Program-made: the position numbers and the translations under genes
Source: Massospora cicadina
Taxonomy: Eukaryota > Entomophthoromycota > Entomophthoromycetes > Entomophthorales > Entomophthoraceae
NCBI GenBank assembly: GCA_022478985.1
Contig: JAKSZP010018534.1
Location: 1 to 64,000, forward strand
Length of the DNA: 64,000 nt
Direction: 5' to 3'
Shown here: positions 22,529 to 32,904 of the stretch, piece by piece
Position numbering within the stretch: the first letter of the stretch is position 1
How the letters are laid out: the number at the start of each line of letters is the position of its first letter
The notes under the pieces: generated by a model
What the model saw: the letters and a program-made list of their open reading frames with translations, nothing else
Database searches by the model: none
Told to the model about the DNA's origin: nothing

Positions 22529-23302
22529 CTTAGGAGAAAGAATGTTGGAGGTATGAGTGCTCCTGAATCTGCTACCATGATTGGCCCATCATCTGCCCAA
22601 CCTTTGAATAATATAGTAGTTATTAACGATATGAGTATTAAAGGCAAAAAGACCCTAGTGGATTCTTGATGGAATCCTGATTATCGGAGAAATAAGGATG
22701 TTAATCAAAATCAGCCCAAAAAAGTAGAAACTAATAATAGGATTACTCTGACATCTTGGCAAAATCTGAGGTGTTTGGTATTGCATGGATCTGAACCTTT
22801 GCGAGGTGAAAAGATCTACCCATCGGTGATTGGGTGCAAATGAACAAATCATTGCCACTCAGATCAGAACCCTCCTAAGGTGCGATGATTCTACTTGACG
22901 ATGATAGGGTAAGGATTAACCAATCATTACCACATGAGTCAGCTCACCGCCAAGGTGAAAAGATTTTACTTGATGGTGATTGGATACAATACATCAAATC
23001 ATTACCATACAGGTTGGTTTTGCCTCAAAAATTTTATCTTCGATCTGATAGGCCAAAATCAAAATTTTTATATTTGGAGGACTGAGCTTTGTACTTTTTT
23101 AACTCAAATATTGATGGTCTTGAAATTTGAACTAGTTTAAATAGAAAAAACTAGTATCAATAAAGGGACCTTCCTTGGTTTTGCCTAGCCTAAACAATAA
23201 AAACATAAAAAACTCTAACAAAGCTATATCCACTACTTTTATTAAAAGGTAAATCTCCCATTTTAATAAAGAAAATTGTGGCATCCAACGGTGGATCCCA
23301 CA
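22507..23302 (+). repeat. 3' LTR of element C
   Basis: Starts TGTCGGACATTCAC and ends GGATCCCACA. Differences from the 5' LTR are scattered substitutions and a few small indels. The 74-75 bp internal repeat is at 22803-23024. Confidence 0.92.
22803..23024 (+). repeat. Three imperfect 74-75 bp tandem units inside the C LTR
   Basis: The units begin near 22803, 22877 and 22952 and share AGGTGAAAAGAT, TGATGGTGATTGG and CAAATCATTACCAC-type blocks. The same array is in the 5' LTR at about 17860-18064, so it is part of the LTR and not a later event. Position upstream of the AATAAA-like region would suit transcription-factor sites, but that is inference. Confidence 0.75.
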
Positions 23303-23543
23303 CCTCAGCATAAGTTGCCATAAATTGAAATACTTGAAATTGCTATATGGATTGATCTCCAACATATTGGGATTTTAGAACTCATTTGAAACATTACTAA
23401 ATCTATTGGGGATGATTCCTATTAATTTGAGATAGCTCAAATCAATTAAATGAGGAGCACATCTTGGCAATTCCTAATAATTAAATATCAATGAGTCAAA
23501 CCCCTAGTAAGAGGTTTTACCATAAAGAGGACGAATCCTGATA
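23303..23543 (+). repeat. Solo LTR X, right part
   Basis: Sequence between the end of C and the resumption of D's RNase H. Its last bases CGAATCCTGATA pair in pattern with TGTCAGGACG at 17205. It is followed by the GTCAT duplication. Confidence 0.55.
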
Positions 23544-23548
23544 GTCAT

Positions 23549-25204
23549 TTGATTAATTATGCCAATATTTAATGACCATTCCTGTCTTAAAGTACGCAAA
23601 TTTTCATTGGGAATTTCTCATCAGACTGAAGCTTTATTGATAGCGATTGGAGTCTTTTTGAGTCAAGTTAATGAAGATGTGAAAGAACATCTAGTGGCCA
23701 ATGTGAGAAGGACATTAATACTAGTGGAGAGAAATTATTCCATGACGGAGCACAAATGCCTTGCAGTGATCTACACATGTAAGCAATTCCAAGTATAAAT
23801 CCATGGAACGCACTTTACAGTGGTGACAGACCTCTCATCATTATGTTGGTTCCACAATCTGAAGAACCCAGAGGGGCGATTGGTCCATTGGTTAATTCTA
23901 CAAGCTACAGTTTTGATAATACATCAGGCCAGAGAAGCACATCAAATTGCTGATGAAAAATCAAGATTACTATTGTCTAAGTTGTATATCATCAAGTGGA
24001 TGAGTTATTTATAAGGATTATTAAAGCAAAAACATTATAAATCCCATAGAATTTTAAGGTGCACTAAGAAGAGCAATTGAAAATAAATAGATGGCGCAAT
24101 TGAAAATACCAAGGTGAAAAAATGGTCATTTTTTATACAAAACGATTGATGGAAAGCGATTTTTATTCCCAAAACCATCATAACAAGCAAAAATTATCCA
24201 GGCCGCACATTAAGTCATCGTCCATGGTGGCCTAAGGAAGACCATGGACCATATTTTCGAGTACTACACTGGGAATCAACTATAGTTTTGTCAACTACCT
24301 GGCCTATTGTATTGAATGCCAACTCTACAAGCCTCATAAAAATATAATAAGATATAGGCTAGTGCGCCCTGGAGTGCATGGAACACTGTGTCAATAGACG
24401 TGGTGGGACCCATGAGTATCAGTACAGGTGGCGCAAAAATATATTTTAGTGGCAATAGAACATTTAACTAGATGAGTATAAACCATAGCCTTAATAAAGT
24501 GGATTCCATGAGCATGGCGAAGTACATTTTTCCAATTAGTATATAAGCTGGATGCCCACAAGTTATCTTAAGCGACAATGGAACTAATTTCACCTCATAT
24601 ATGATCCTAAGGCACCATGAGTTGATGAGATCTTGAGTGTGGTATCCGTTCTATATTGGCCAGAAACAAATGGAATCAAAGAGAAACAGAATTAAGATTC
24701 AATGCAGAGAAGATTGGTCATGGGAAACTAATGCTTGTAGATCATATCTAAGTTCATTTACCTTCGACTTTAACATTAGTCATCATATAGCGACAGGGTA
24801 AACGCCATTCAGACTATTATATGATAAAGGGCAGCCTTACACCAGTTTTTTATTCTTCCGTGGAGCCAGCAGCAGAGATGAGTACTGATAGTATCTGAAC
24901 TGACTGACAAGTATGATGATTAAACTGCAATTTCAGGCTTTTAATACACTTTAAAAAAATTAAAGTGAAGTTGACAGATGACAAGAAGCAACCAGAGATA
25001 CAAGAGTACCAAGTGGGGGATAGGGTTGCCTATTGCAACACCCATGGCTTTGAGAGAGGAACTAATATGAATGATTTGTGGTCAGGTCTGTTCAAGGTGA
25101 TCACCAAGTCATCACCTGATGCTTACATAATTAAGAACATTGCAGATGGTCATGTAGCGAATTGGGTCCATACAATATCTCAAGTAAAGGATCAAGTGGA
25201 GTAA
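23549..25204 (+). pseudogene. Element D pol, second part (RNase H and integrase)
   Basis: RNase H: open at 23559-23798 and 23820-24014 (YSMTEHKCLAVIYTCKQFQV, then TVVTDLSSL and HQIADEKSRL). Integrase: ECQLYKPHKN (zinc region), a TWWDP/VVGPMS block (about 24395), an intact ILSDNGTNFTS second-Asp block (about 24565) and a decayed third-acid region. The final open frame 24965-25204 includes YQVGDRVAYCNTHGFERG, LWSGLFKVI and NWVHT, the SH3-like C-terminal tail of gypsy integrases. Several stops lie between these parts. Confidence 0.85.
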
Positions 25205-25665
25205 TACGTTGCAATGTTCCTGAGGACTACTATAACTAGTAAATTAGATTAAGTCCTGGTGTTGGTCATGTCCTGAAGATGACCACAGAGCCAAGAAAAA
25301 TGGATAAAAATTTAAAGGTAGACCTCTGAATCCTGATAGCTGGTTAAAGGGAAAAATGAACCATTTAACAAGAGTAGGGGAAAAAGGATGGATCTCTGAA
25401 CCTATAATTAGGATAAGTGCTATTGCATAAAAATAATATTTTGGAGAAAAAATAAAAAAAAGATAAAAAATCATAAAGAAAAAATATATAATTATAAAAA
25501 ATGCAAAAAATGTTAAAATTAAATTTTATTTTGCCATCATCAAAAAACATCTGGCAATGTCCTCTTATGTTATTGGTAGGACCAACTTGGGGTAAAACTG
25601 GGTCTGCCACAGTAGTCCTGAGGCGCTGGAAGAAGCAAGCATATTGGTAGAATCAGGACAGGTTG

Positions 25666-26542
25666 TATAAGTCCCAAGGAACATCCGCTGGGCGTTATTT
25701 GGGCCAACCTTCTGTTCCTGAGCAAGAAAATACCAAAGAGGATGGCCATACCCCTGTTGCCCAGGGCGATCTTGCTCATATGGTAAATGAGTGCTGGAAA
25801 ATGGTCCTTCAGCTTCAGATAACACTTTTGGTACTTGCGCTCTCAACGGAAGAACTGTCACAAAGAATTAGTAAAAATCTGTGCTGAGATCACCAAAATG
25901 GAATTGATTGCAACTAATTCGAGCGGCAATCAGCCAGATACTCAGATTTCAATTGGGTGAAAAGGTATGAAGGCTGAGCTAAGGGTTGGAACGCCCAAAA
26001 ATTGCAAATTCTGTTTACACGATGATTGAAAATCTTCCCCCTCCTATTCCCAAATAGTTCACCTCTTAGGTTGACCTGACCACAACTTGGCCTGCCACCA
26101 AACTTAGCGATGTCAGTCCCCAGAGAACTAACCCACCCATCTCCGAATAGTTCACTGCTTAGGTTAAACTGACTGAAATTTGGCTCATTGCCAAATTTTG
26201 TTAATGTTTGTCCCCAGTGAACTAACCCGCCCATTCCTGAATAGTTCACCACTTGGGTTAAACCTGCAGGACCCTATCCCAGCTTATTTTCCCCAAAAAT
26301 TGATGACTATCTAATTGGGCGCATCACCCTGAGAAAATTGTTGGTCAATTCTCTTCCATTAAATTTCCCAATAAAAAACACCCTCCCCCAAATTTCCATT
26401 TTTTTATCAATTGAGATTTAAGTTCCCTTCCAGTTCCATATCCGTCATACCAGCAGCAGTGCCCCTGGAATTTTGGTCCACCACTTGGATGCTCCAGCAT
26501 TCAGGCTGGTAGGCCAGTCTATTTTCTACTTGCCGTCTGCCT
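25666..26542. mobile_element. Unclassified 0.88-kb insertion with 9-bp flanking repeats
   Basis: GACAGGTTG at 25657-25665 is repeated at 26543-26551. JK has one copy of the site (GATGGGTTG at about 61426) and continues without this block. I see no terminal inverted repeats, A tail or LTR. Inside are a plus-strand frame of about 74 codons ending at 25887 and a 93-bp tandem repeat. A 9-bp duplication fits some cut-and-paste DNA transposons, but a deletion in JK between short repeats would look the same. Confidence 0.5.
26045..26268. repeat. 93-94 bp tandem repeat, about 2.3 copies
   Basis: AATAGTTCAC recurs at 26053, 26146 and 26240, with matching CAGTCCCCAGAGAACTAACC-type blocks between. The repeat lies wholly inside the 0.88-kb insertion. 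Confidence 0.85.
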
Positions 26543-26679
26543 GACAGGTTGAAACTGAATGCGCCAGGAGTAGTCCCTGGAAAAGATCCGCTCTTTTTCA
26601 AAATCATAGAGCTCAGCCTGCAGGAATAAAGGGACAAGGAATCAGAGAAGCCGCCCAAGAAGATACCTAATATGAAGGA

Positions 26680-26960
26680 GTGTCATATAACCCTGACCTG
26701 GGGGAAACATGCTTTCCAGACCTTTTATTGTCAAGATCATCCAAACTAGGCTGGCATGGCATGTGGCTGTGGCATTGGGAACCACGCTATAAGGAGGCGG
26801 CAGTGAGGAGAATATGGAATGAGAACATGCAAAAAAGAAGGACTAACCAGAGTGCATCGAACAAGAAGTAGATGGAACCAGAGTACTCCAATTTAAATCA
26901 TGCTGGCGGACTCAGTCAGAATTGAAGCGGTGTATACCCCCAGAAAATCTACATTGCTGG
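26680..26960 (+). CDS. Possible conserved short frame downstream of pol (alpha family)
   Basis: An open frame of 63 codons (26680-26871) reads SYNPDLGETCFPDLL, KLGWHGM and AVRRIWNENM. JK has the cognate words SYNPDL, PDLL, KLGWNGM, VVRRTWNSN and RRRTTQ at about 61555-61700, in a broken frame. Similar protein wording in two diverged copies hints at selection on protein in the past, but the upstream start is not clear and I know no family for it. It may instead be a decayed insert shared by both copies. Confidence 0.3.
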
Positions 26961-26982
26961 ATAATATGGTCAAGTGGGGGGA

Positions 26983-28164
26983 TGTGATAAGATTTCAAAA
27001 TGCACACATTACCCAGCTTAATTGTTTAAGATTAGTCTACATATCCACTAGGGGATTCATCCAACTAGTGGAAGTGGAGCTATCAATTATGTATTATAAC
27101 TATTGGTCAGACTATTATCCTGAACGATTATTAGGTAATTTGCTGGGGTTTATCCATCAGATTGATATGATATATTTCTTAATAATCATTGGTAGTGATC
27201 TCCAACAAAAAACAATTGATTAGGCTGTCTATTTTACTATTGATAAGTTAATTAGTTTATAAGGAGTTGATCAGGTTTAGTTGCCAATTGACTAAATGGT
27301 TTATGAATTGAAGCGAATAATGAAGTCTGTAATAAAGCAACATCAAGTTACTCTTTTGAAGATTGCAACCTTCTGTTTATAGACAAGAGTCACATTACCT
27401 AAGCAGGCTGTTACCATATAAGGATAACTTGATGAGAGTTGAGCGAGGTGTAGGGCACATCCTTTGTTTCAACTCAGAATATTCACATTGAGAGTCTGCG
27501 GGAGAATCCTCCTTGAACTGATGAGGATGATTATTGGTACATGTGACCCTGGAGTTTTAATTCATTGGCAAAGACGGCCTTTTCTAAAATGTTGCTAACC
27601 GAAGAGTTGGGCGCTGAATTACCTATAATTTCCCTTTGGTTTTATAATAAAGTAATTAAGAAAAGTTCAAATAATATTACAACTTTGAACTGTTTTTGCT
27701 CTTGTGATTAGAGTTTTTTGAAGGACAAGAAGATCCTTTGTCTATATTATTGCTATTTCCGCAGAATCTGCGTGATGAGAAGAAAAAAACCACTGAACTA
27801 GATCCTAGGTTAAGTTCTTCAAAGTGACGGGAAGAATCTTTGAACCTGAGATGAGATTAAGTTCTACTGAAGAGGGAAAACGTTCCTACAGATTTTCCAA
27901 TATCCATTCAAAATTAGGACAAGAACCAGTTTGGCGTTTGACCTAAACACCATCTTGACTAAAAGAAGCTCAAATAGAGTAGTATTCTTTTTAATGTTAC
28001 TGCACCATATGACTATCTATCAACAAGTCAAAAAACGCATATACATGGAACCTGTGCAGTTGAACAAGGGAGCTGAAGCGAGTTACTATCCAAAAGGAGG
28101 AAACGGATATCAAAGATTAAGAACTGGTGCTCAATTGAGTATCCATTAGTTCCCATCCTTAACA
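26983..28164 (+). repeat. 3' LTR of element D (alpha family)
   Basis: Starts TGTGATAAGATTTC after a polypurine run and ends CATCCTTAACA. It aligns along its length with 55341-56572 and 62326-63483. It contains the hairpin motif at 27793-27814 and the unoccupied site corresponding to micro-insertion 3 at about 27520-27540. Confidence 0.85.
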
Positions 28165-28451
28165 TCTACTATTGTGCCAGGCCAACAGTATGAAGACTGA
28201 TGACCCTTGCTCTTTTTTCTTCACTGGCTATCTATAATAAAAGCTTGTAGCAGCAACTCCCCTACTCAGCATAGCCATTGGTTCACCCTCAGTCATTTAA
28301 CTACATCTGTAGGCACAGAGCCTTACACCGACCTGGGAGGCCTGGCTTTGTCCTATCATTGATCTCAGTACATTGAGGTTGATCTCAATTAGTTTCTCAT
28401 TGTCAGCTTGGCATTCAGGTAAGTCTGCATGGAATTCCTTATAGCTTCAGG
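28165..28451. other. Unassigned sequence
   Basis: Just under 300 bases with higher GC than its surroundings and no frame or motif I can name. It separates the end of D from an LTR-like block. Confidence 0.4.
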
Positions 28452-29075
28452 TGTTGGAGTGGTGGCGCTGACCACCCTGGGACCTTTATCCTACCCTTTA
28501 ATTCCAAAAATACCAGTTAACTTGAAAAAGATAAAAGTAGATGATTTTTTATTAATTGAGAATTGGGTATTTATACTATGAAAGGAAATTAAATGACCCC
28601 TGTAGTTATCCTTAAATCATTTGTTGACAAACATACATTGAATAATCATCAACATCAGTTTACAAGTAGATCTAAAAACTATCAATTATCCTTACCATCA
28701 ATCACAGGATAATCTTAATTAAACCATCATCACTTTTAGCATTCATCCTGCTTTTCTTTGTAACTTATTTCAGAATACCAAAAATAATGATTATACTAAA
28801 GATTAATTGTAGTTAATCCTTATAAAAGTACATCAATTGTAGCCTTCATCCTGCTATTCTAATGAAGTACCCAACAGCTATCAGTATTTCAGCCCAATAC
28901 TCAAAGGATTCTTGGCATTAATATATCTAATATTAATTGATTTAGAAGATAAATTTGGGACTGAAAAATACTTACTCATTGAAAATGGCTAAAATATTGG
29001 GCAACCACAACCAATTAATAAAAAACTAATTTCATAATTCATAGAAAGAATATTAATTTGTTTAAAATACCAACA
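28452..29075. repeat. LTR-like block with TGTTGG...CCAACA ends
   Basis: The 624-bp block begins TGTTGGAGTGG and ends AATACCAACA, a perfect 6-bp terminal inverted repeat of the LTR type. No coding remains adjoin it, so it would be a solo LTR. The flanking five bases (TCAGG and CTTCC) do not match, and no second copy is in the window, so this call rests on the ends only. Confidence 0.4.
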
Positions 29076-29256
29076 CTTCCCTTGCTCCAAAAAAGTCCCT
29101 CTAAGCCCCATTTCCTCTTCTGATTTGTTAAAATTGATTAGAGGGGTGTGCAGAAAGGTGGTTTAACCTAGGAGCTTACTGAAAAAACCCCAGAGCTCAC
29201 CCCAAGGGTTGCCAAATCACTGAGAAAAACTTAAGAATTCACCCACCCCGCCTAAA
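29076..29256. other. Short unassigned spacer before LINE 2
   Basis: No recognisable feature. Its last 14 bases lead into the left target duplication of LINE 2 (29257-29270). Confidence 0.4.
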
Positions 29257-29340
29257 CCCACATATAAGCCTTTTTTTAGTACTAGATGGTCCCAACCTGA
29301 AGGGGGATTCATCGATGCTTATTGAATTACGCCTGGGCTC

Positions 29341-32300
29341 CTAAGAGCCTGAGGAGAGGGAAGGGGAGGGAGGAGGCATCGAGAAAGGGAGGGGGTTTGC
29401 GCGCCAGAGCCATGCTGCAGTGACAACTGAGCGGAGGAGGGTTGGCGACATAGTGCAGACCTTCAGGGCCATCTCAAAGTGTACCTGAAAGTGGGTGATC
29501 ATGTGTGGAAGGGCCCACACCTGCTGGTCAAAGGCAGCATGAAGGAAGGAGTTATGGATGGTCCAGATGGCTGTGGCATAGGCGAGGACATGGAGGGGTC
29601 GGTGGCAACCAGGCAATGTCTGCTCAAACATGAGGCCTTGCACAGGGTGTCCAGACCAGGGCTGAGCATGGAGGAGCGCGCGGGCCTTTGGCCAAAATGC
29701 GGCAACACCTGGAAAGGTGAAAAAACGATGGAGGTGGGAGTCAATAGGCTCCGCACAGTGGGGGCAGCTTCGGTGCTGGAAGGTAGGGCCAGTCCAGTCC
29801 CCTGTCCTGTATGAACAGTGGAGCACCCTCCATAAGGTGTTGGACACCTTTGCTGACAGGATGGGGTGATAGACGTCCTTCCACAATTCCTTAAGGTCAA
29901 ATCTCACGGAGGGAGGGAGGAGCTCAAGGAGTCTTGGGCGGATGGGAGGACGATATTGGGGGTTGAGGCGAGTTGTGACAACTTGTCCATTGTGCACAAT
30001 TGCATGGAGATGGGGGCTGAGGCCAGGGCCTTCCCTTCTGTATGGGAAGGCATGGCGGATCCGTGCGCCTACTCTTTTCAGGGCAAGGAGAGCCTGGTTC
30101 CAGTAGAGGGATGAGGATGGTTTCAGGCGATGGCCTGGGTGGTTTGTGAGTCACTCCCCTAATAAGGTCATAGATGCTCTAGGAAGACCCAGAGCTGCTG
30201 ACACTGACTGGCGGAGGGCGGGCGCCCATTGGGGCATGGGGTCGCGTCCCAGCAGACAATCGGCCATAGGAACTTCAGGAAGATTGTGGTGGCGTGGGAT
30301 TGAGTGTCCAGAAGCCCTAGGCCCCCTTCATTGCAGGGTCGTGCAATGGTTGAGAGGGCCATTGGTGGATGGTTTGAGCCCCAGATCAAACAGCGGAGGA
30401 GTACATTGAGCCGCGTATAAAAGGCATCTGTGAATGGGCAGACGTGCTCTAGGAACCAGACTTTGGAGAGGAGGAACACATTAGCCATCAGATCTCGACC
30501 CTGGGGGGTGATGTGCCGCCAGTTCCAGATGGCAATCCTGGAGTTAACTGCTGCGAGGAGCAAGTCCTCACTGTCTTTAAGCGCAACTCCTTGTTGTCTG
30601 GTGAGAACGCCCAGGTGACGGAAGGTACCGCGCACAGGTTTAGTACAAAAGTTGGGGGAAGGTGGGGGAGCCGACCTGTACAACTGTTGTCTTGGAGGTG
30701 TTGACCATGGCGTTGGACGCCTTGGTGTACCTCTCAATGGTCACAGCAGCGAGGGCAACATCCCCAGGGCAGCCAAATGCAATGGCGGTGTCATCTGCAA
30801 ATGCCATGGTGCGGGTGGGGGCTTTAAATGGGACCAGAATCCCTGTTAGCTTGTCCTGTAGGGAGGCCAAGAGGGGGTCGAGGGTGATGTTAAAAAGGAT
30901 AGGGCTTAGGGGGTCCCCTTGCCGGAGACCTTGTCCAACTGGTACTGCCACTGTAAAACCCATTGGCGCCAGGACTCTGGTGTGGAGATGGTCATAGAGC
31001 GCTGATATCCAGCGCCTAGCTGCGGGGGAGATGGAAGCGGGCCAGGGGAGCATCAATATACTTTCAGGCCACCCGATCATATGCTTTCTCCATATCCAGG
31101 AGGGCCACAAAGCCATTCACATTACGAGAGTTAGCAGTCAAAGTCACGTGAAGGTCATTAAAATGTCCCATAATGACCTCTTCTGAATAAAACCGTGCTG
31201 GGATGGGGAGAGGCGAGGTGACACCCATTTGGTGATGCGGTTGGCCAGAAGCTTCGTGAAGAGCTTGTGGTCTGTGTTGATCAACGCTATGGGGCGCCAG
31301 TTCGCCATGTTCTCACGGTCTGACTTCTTGTGAATGAGGGTCGTGATTGAGCCTCTGGAGTTCGGGGAGGGCCTCGCCATTCACCAAGAGTGCAGTGAAG
31401 AGGTCGCATAGGGTTCTGGCTATCACCGCAGGTTCCAGAAGGTACACCTCGAAGGGTATTTCGTCTGGGCCTGAGGCTTTAAGCCGTGGGGATTTCAGAA
31501 GGGTTTCCATCACCTCCTGGATGGAAATAGGCGCCAGTAGAGCCTCATCAGCCCGTGGGTCAATGGGCGGCTCTGGAGCACGCCAAAGGAAGTCTTGGAT
31601 GTCCGATGTGTCCACCTGGGTGGCATGGAAGAGGCTGGAGTAGAAGCGGTATAGTTCCTGCGTGATTTCCTCCTTACCCAAAGTGGTTGTAGTGCCAATC
31701 TTCAGAGCAGTAATATCCTGCGCTGTTGACCGGGCTTTCTGTATCTGAAAGAAGAAGTGGGTGGGGCGTTCCCATTGAGAATAGTAATGAGATGTTGTAA
31801 AGTTTGCTGCCCGTTCTTCCTGCAATGTGAGCTCCAAGCAGAGTGCTTCCTGCGCCGCTTCCCACGTCTTCCAACCATTTGGGAGAGGGCGAAGGCTGGC
31901 AGTTTCGCTCCAGATGTCTGATTCTGGCTTCCGCCCTTTTGACTCTGGCGCGAGCTGCAGTCATCTGGGCTTTGGCACAGTTGTAAGCAACGCGGGTGAT
32001 GCCCTCCTTGGTCACCGCCCATCTAGCCTTGTGGTCAAGCAGGTGAGGTGGGGGGAGGTGAGAATCTCCCGGATGGTCATAGACAGCTTCTCCTTAGTGA
32101 AGGGGTTGTTGAGAAGAGCTGGGGCAACCCTAGGCCAGAACCTACGCGACGGTCTAAGTGTGGTGGTGAGGACAACGGTGAGTGACCTGTGATCACTCAG
32201 ATGGCTGTCACGAGAGATGGGAGAGGAGACGCGGCCAATTAGCAGGGGGCCAATCAGTGCCATATCTATGCGTGACGCTGACTGGAAAGCTCCTCCATCA

Positions 32301-32868
32301 TACTGGATCCTAGTCATGAAACCTAGGCCAGACGCGGAGGGTAGAAGCGTATCTATAAAGCCACTCAGGCGAAGTAAATCCTGGAGGCGACTTGATCCAG
32401 GGCGTTCCTTTGCTGCAGGGGGTAAGAGTCACGGACGCGACTTATGGTTGTGTTGAAATTTCCTAAGAGGACTGTATTCCTTGGGAAATTGAGTTGGACG
32501 AGCTCTTCCAAGAGCCGATTTTGCTCCTGACCTGCATTAGGCAGGTAGATGCTTGCAGCGAAGAAAGAGAAGTCAGGAGTGGTGAGTTTGGCCAGTATGA
32601 GGCGGCCACCTAGATATTGTGAAAAAGAATGGGTTTTAACCCGGGGATTCAAAACAATAAGGGCGGCATGGTTTGTCCAGAAGGAGTTGCCTCCAAACTG
32701 TTCATTCCATGCAGATTGTTCGTGGGGGAGGATATGGGGCTCCTGGACAGCAGCGATGTCAATTTGTGCTGACCTGAAGTTGCGGAGGAGGCGGGCTCTC
32801 CGCTTAAAGTCCCGCAACCCATTTGCATTGATGGATTGCTAGGCCAGGGTGCTGCCATGGGGACTCAT
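29341..32868 (-). pseudogene. LINE 2 ORF2: endonuclease and reverse transcriptase, broken
   Basis: Likely start is the ATG at 32868, after which a stop follows within about ten codons. Endonuclease: SINANGLRDFKRRARLL, DIAAVQEPHI, LLGNFN (a GDFN-like box with G-N-F-N), SRIDMALI (about 32270) and LSDHRSL (about 32200). RT: WRPIALINTDHKLFTKLLANRI (about 31300), SQHGFIQKRSLWD, LLDMEKAYDRVA then a stop (about 31090), GLRQGDPLSPILFN (about 30920) and MAFADDTAIAFG (about 30800), so the catalytic motifs are intact while the frame is not. C-terminus: open at 29341-29997 with CPHC, then H and H ligands (about 29760). No RNase H seen. At least six frames are needed to read it through. Confidence 0.9.
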
Positions 32869-32904
32869 AGCTGTTCCCCTCCATGACCTGGGGGTTGCCA
32901 GCGC

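Larger units (their letters stand above)
17556..23302 (+). mobile_element. Ty3/gypsy element C, gag-deleted, nested in X
   Basis: About 5.7 kb with two closely matching LTRs (17556-18354 and 22507-23302), a primer-binding site at 18358, PR-RT-RNase H-IN in gypsy order and a polypurine tract at 22496-22506. The capsid part of gag is missing: only about 300 bases lie between the primer-binding site and the protease region, against more than 1 kb in the related element O. The flanking five bases (CCCGG and CCTCA) do not match, so its TSD has decayed or been lost. Confidence 0.9.
25205..26982 (+). other. Alpha-family 3' untranslated region of element D with hairpin repeats
   Basis: The same sequence follows pol in element JK (60961-61849), and a shorter copy lies at 58570-58860. 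It opens with short degenerate units of the form ACCnCTGAAC...GGTTAAGTC, the best of which form a hairpin (CTGAACCTA with TTAGGATAAG-type arms at 25395-25416). An A-rich tract follows, then a TAGGACCAACTT block, and finally a polypurine run GTGGGGGG before the LTR. A block at 25666-26542 is absent from JK. Confidence 0.75.
16400..28164 (+). mobile_element. Alpha-family Ty3/gypsy element D, split by nested insertions
   Basis: Pol begins as an RT remnant near 16400, stops in RNase H at 17204, and resumes in the same domain at 23549. The break is the X/C nest with a GTCAT duplication. The IN tail ends at 25204. A long 3' untranslated part (itself with an inserted block at 25666-26542), a polypurine tract and a 1.18-kb 3' LTR (26983-28164) follow. 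Element JK (58900-64000) is the closest relative and shows the uninterrupted order at both insertion points. Confidence 0.85.

Noticed and set aside
22803..23024. CRISPR-like array
   Set aside because: The units are contiguous imperfect repeats of about 75 bp without unique spacers, and the host is eukaryotic.
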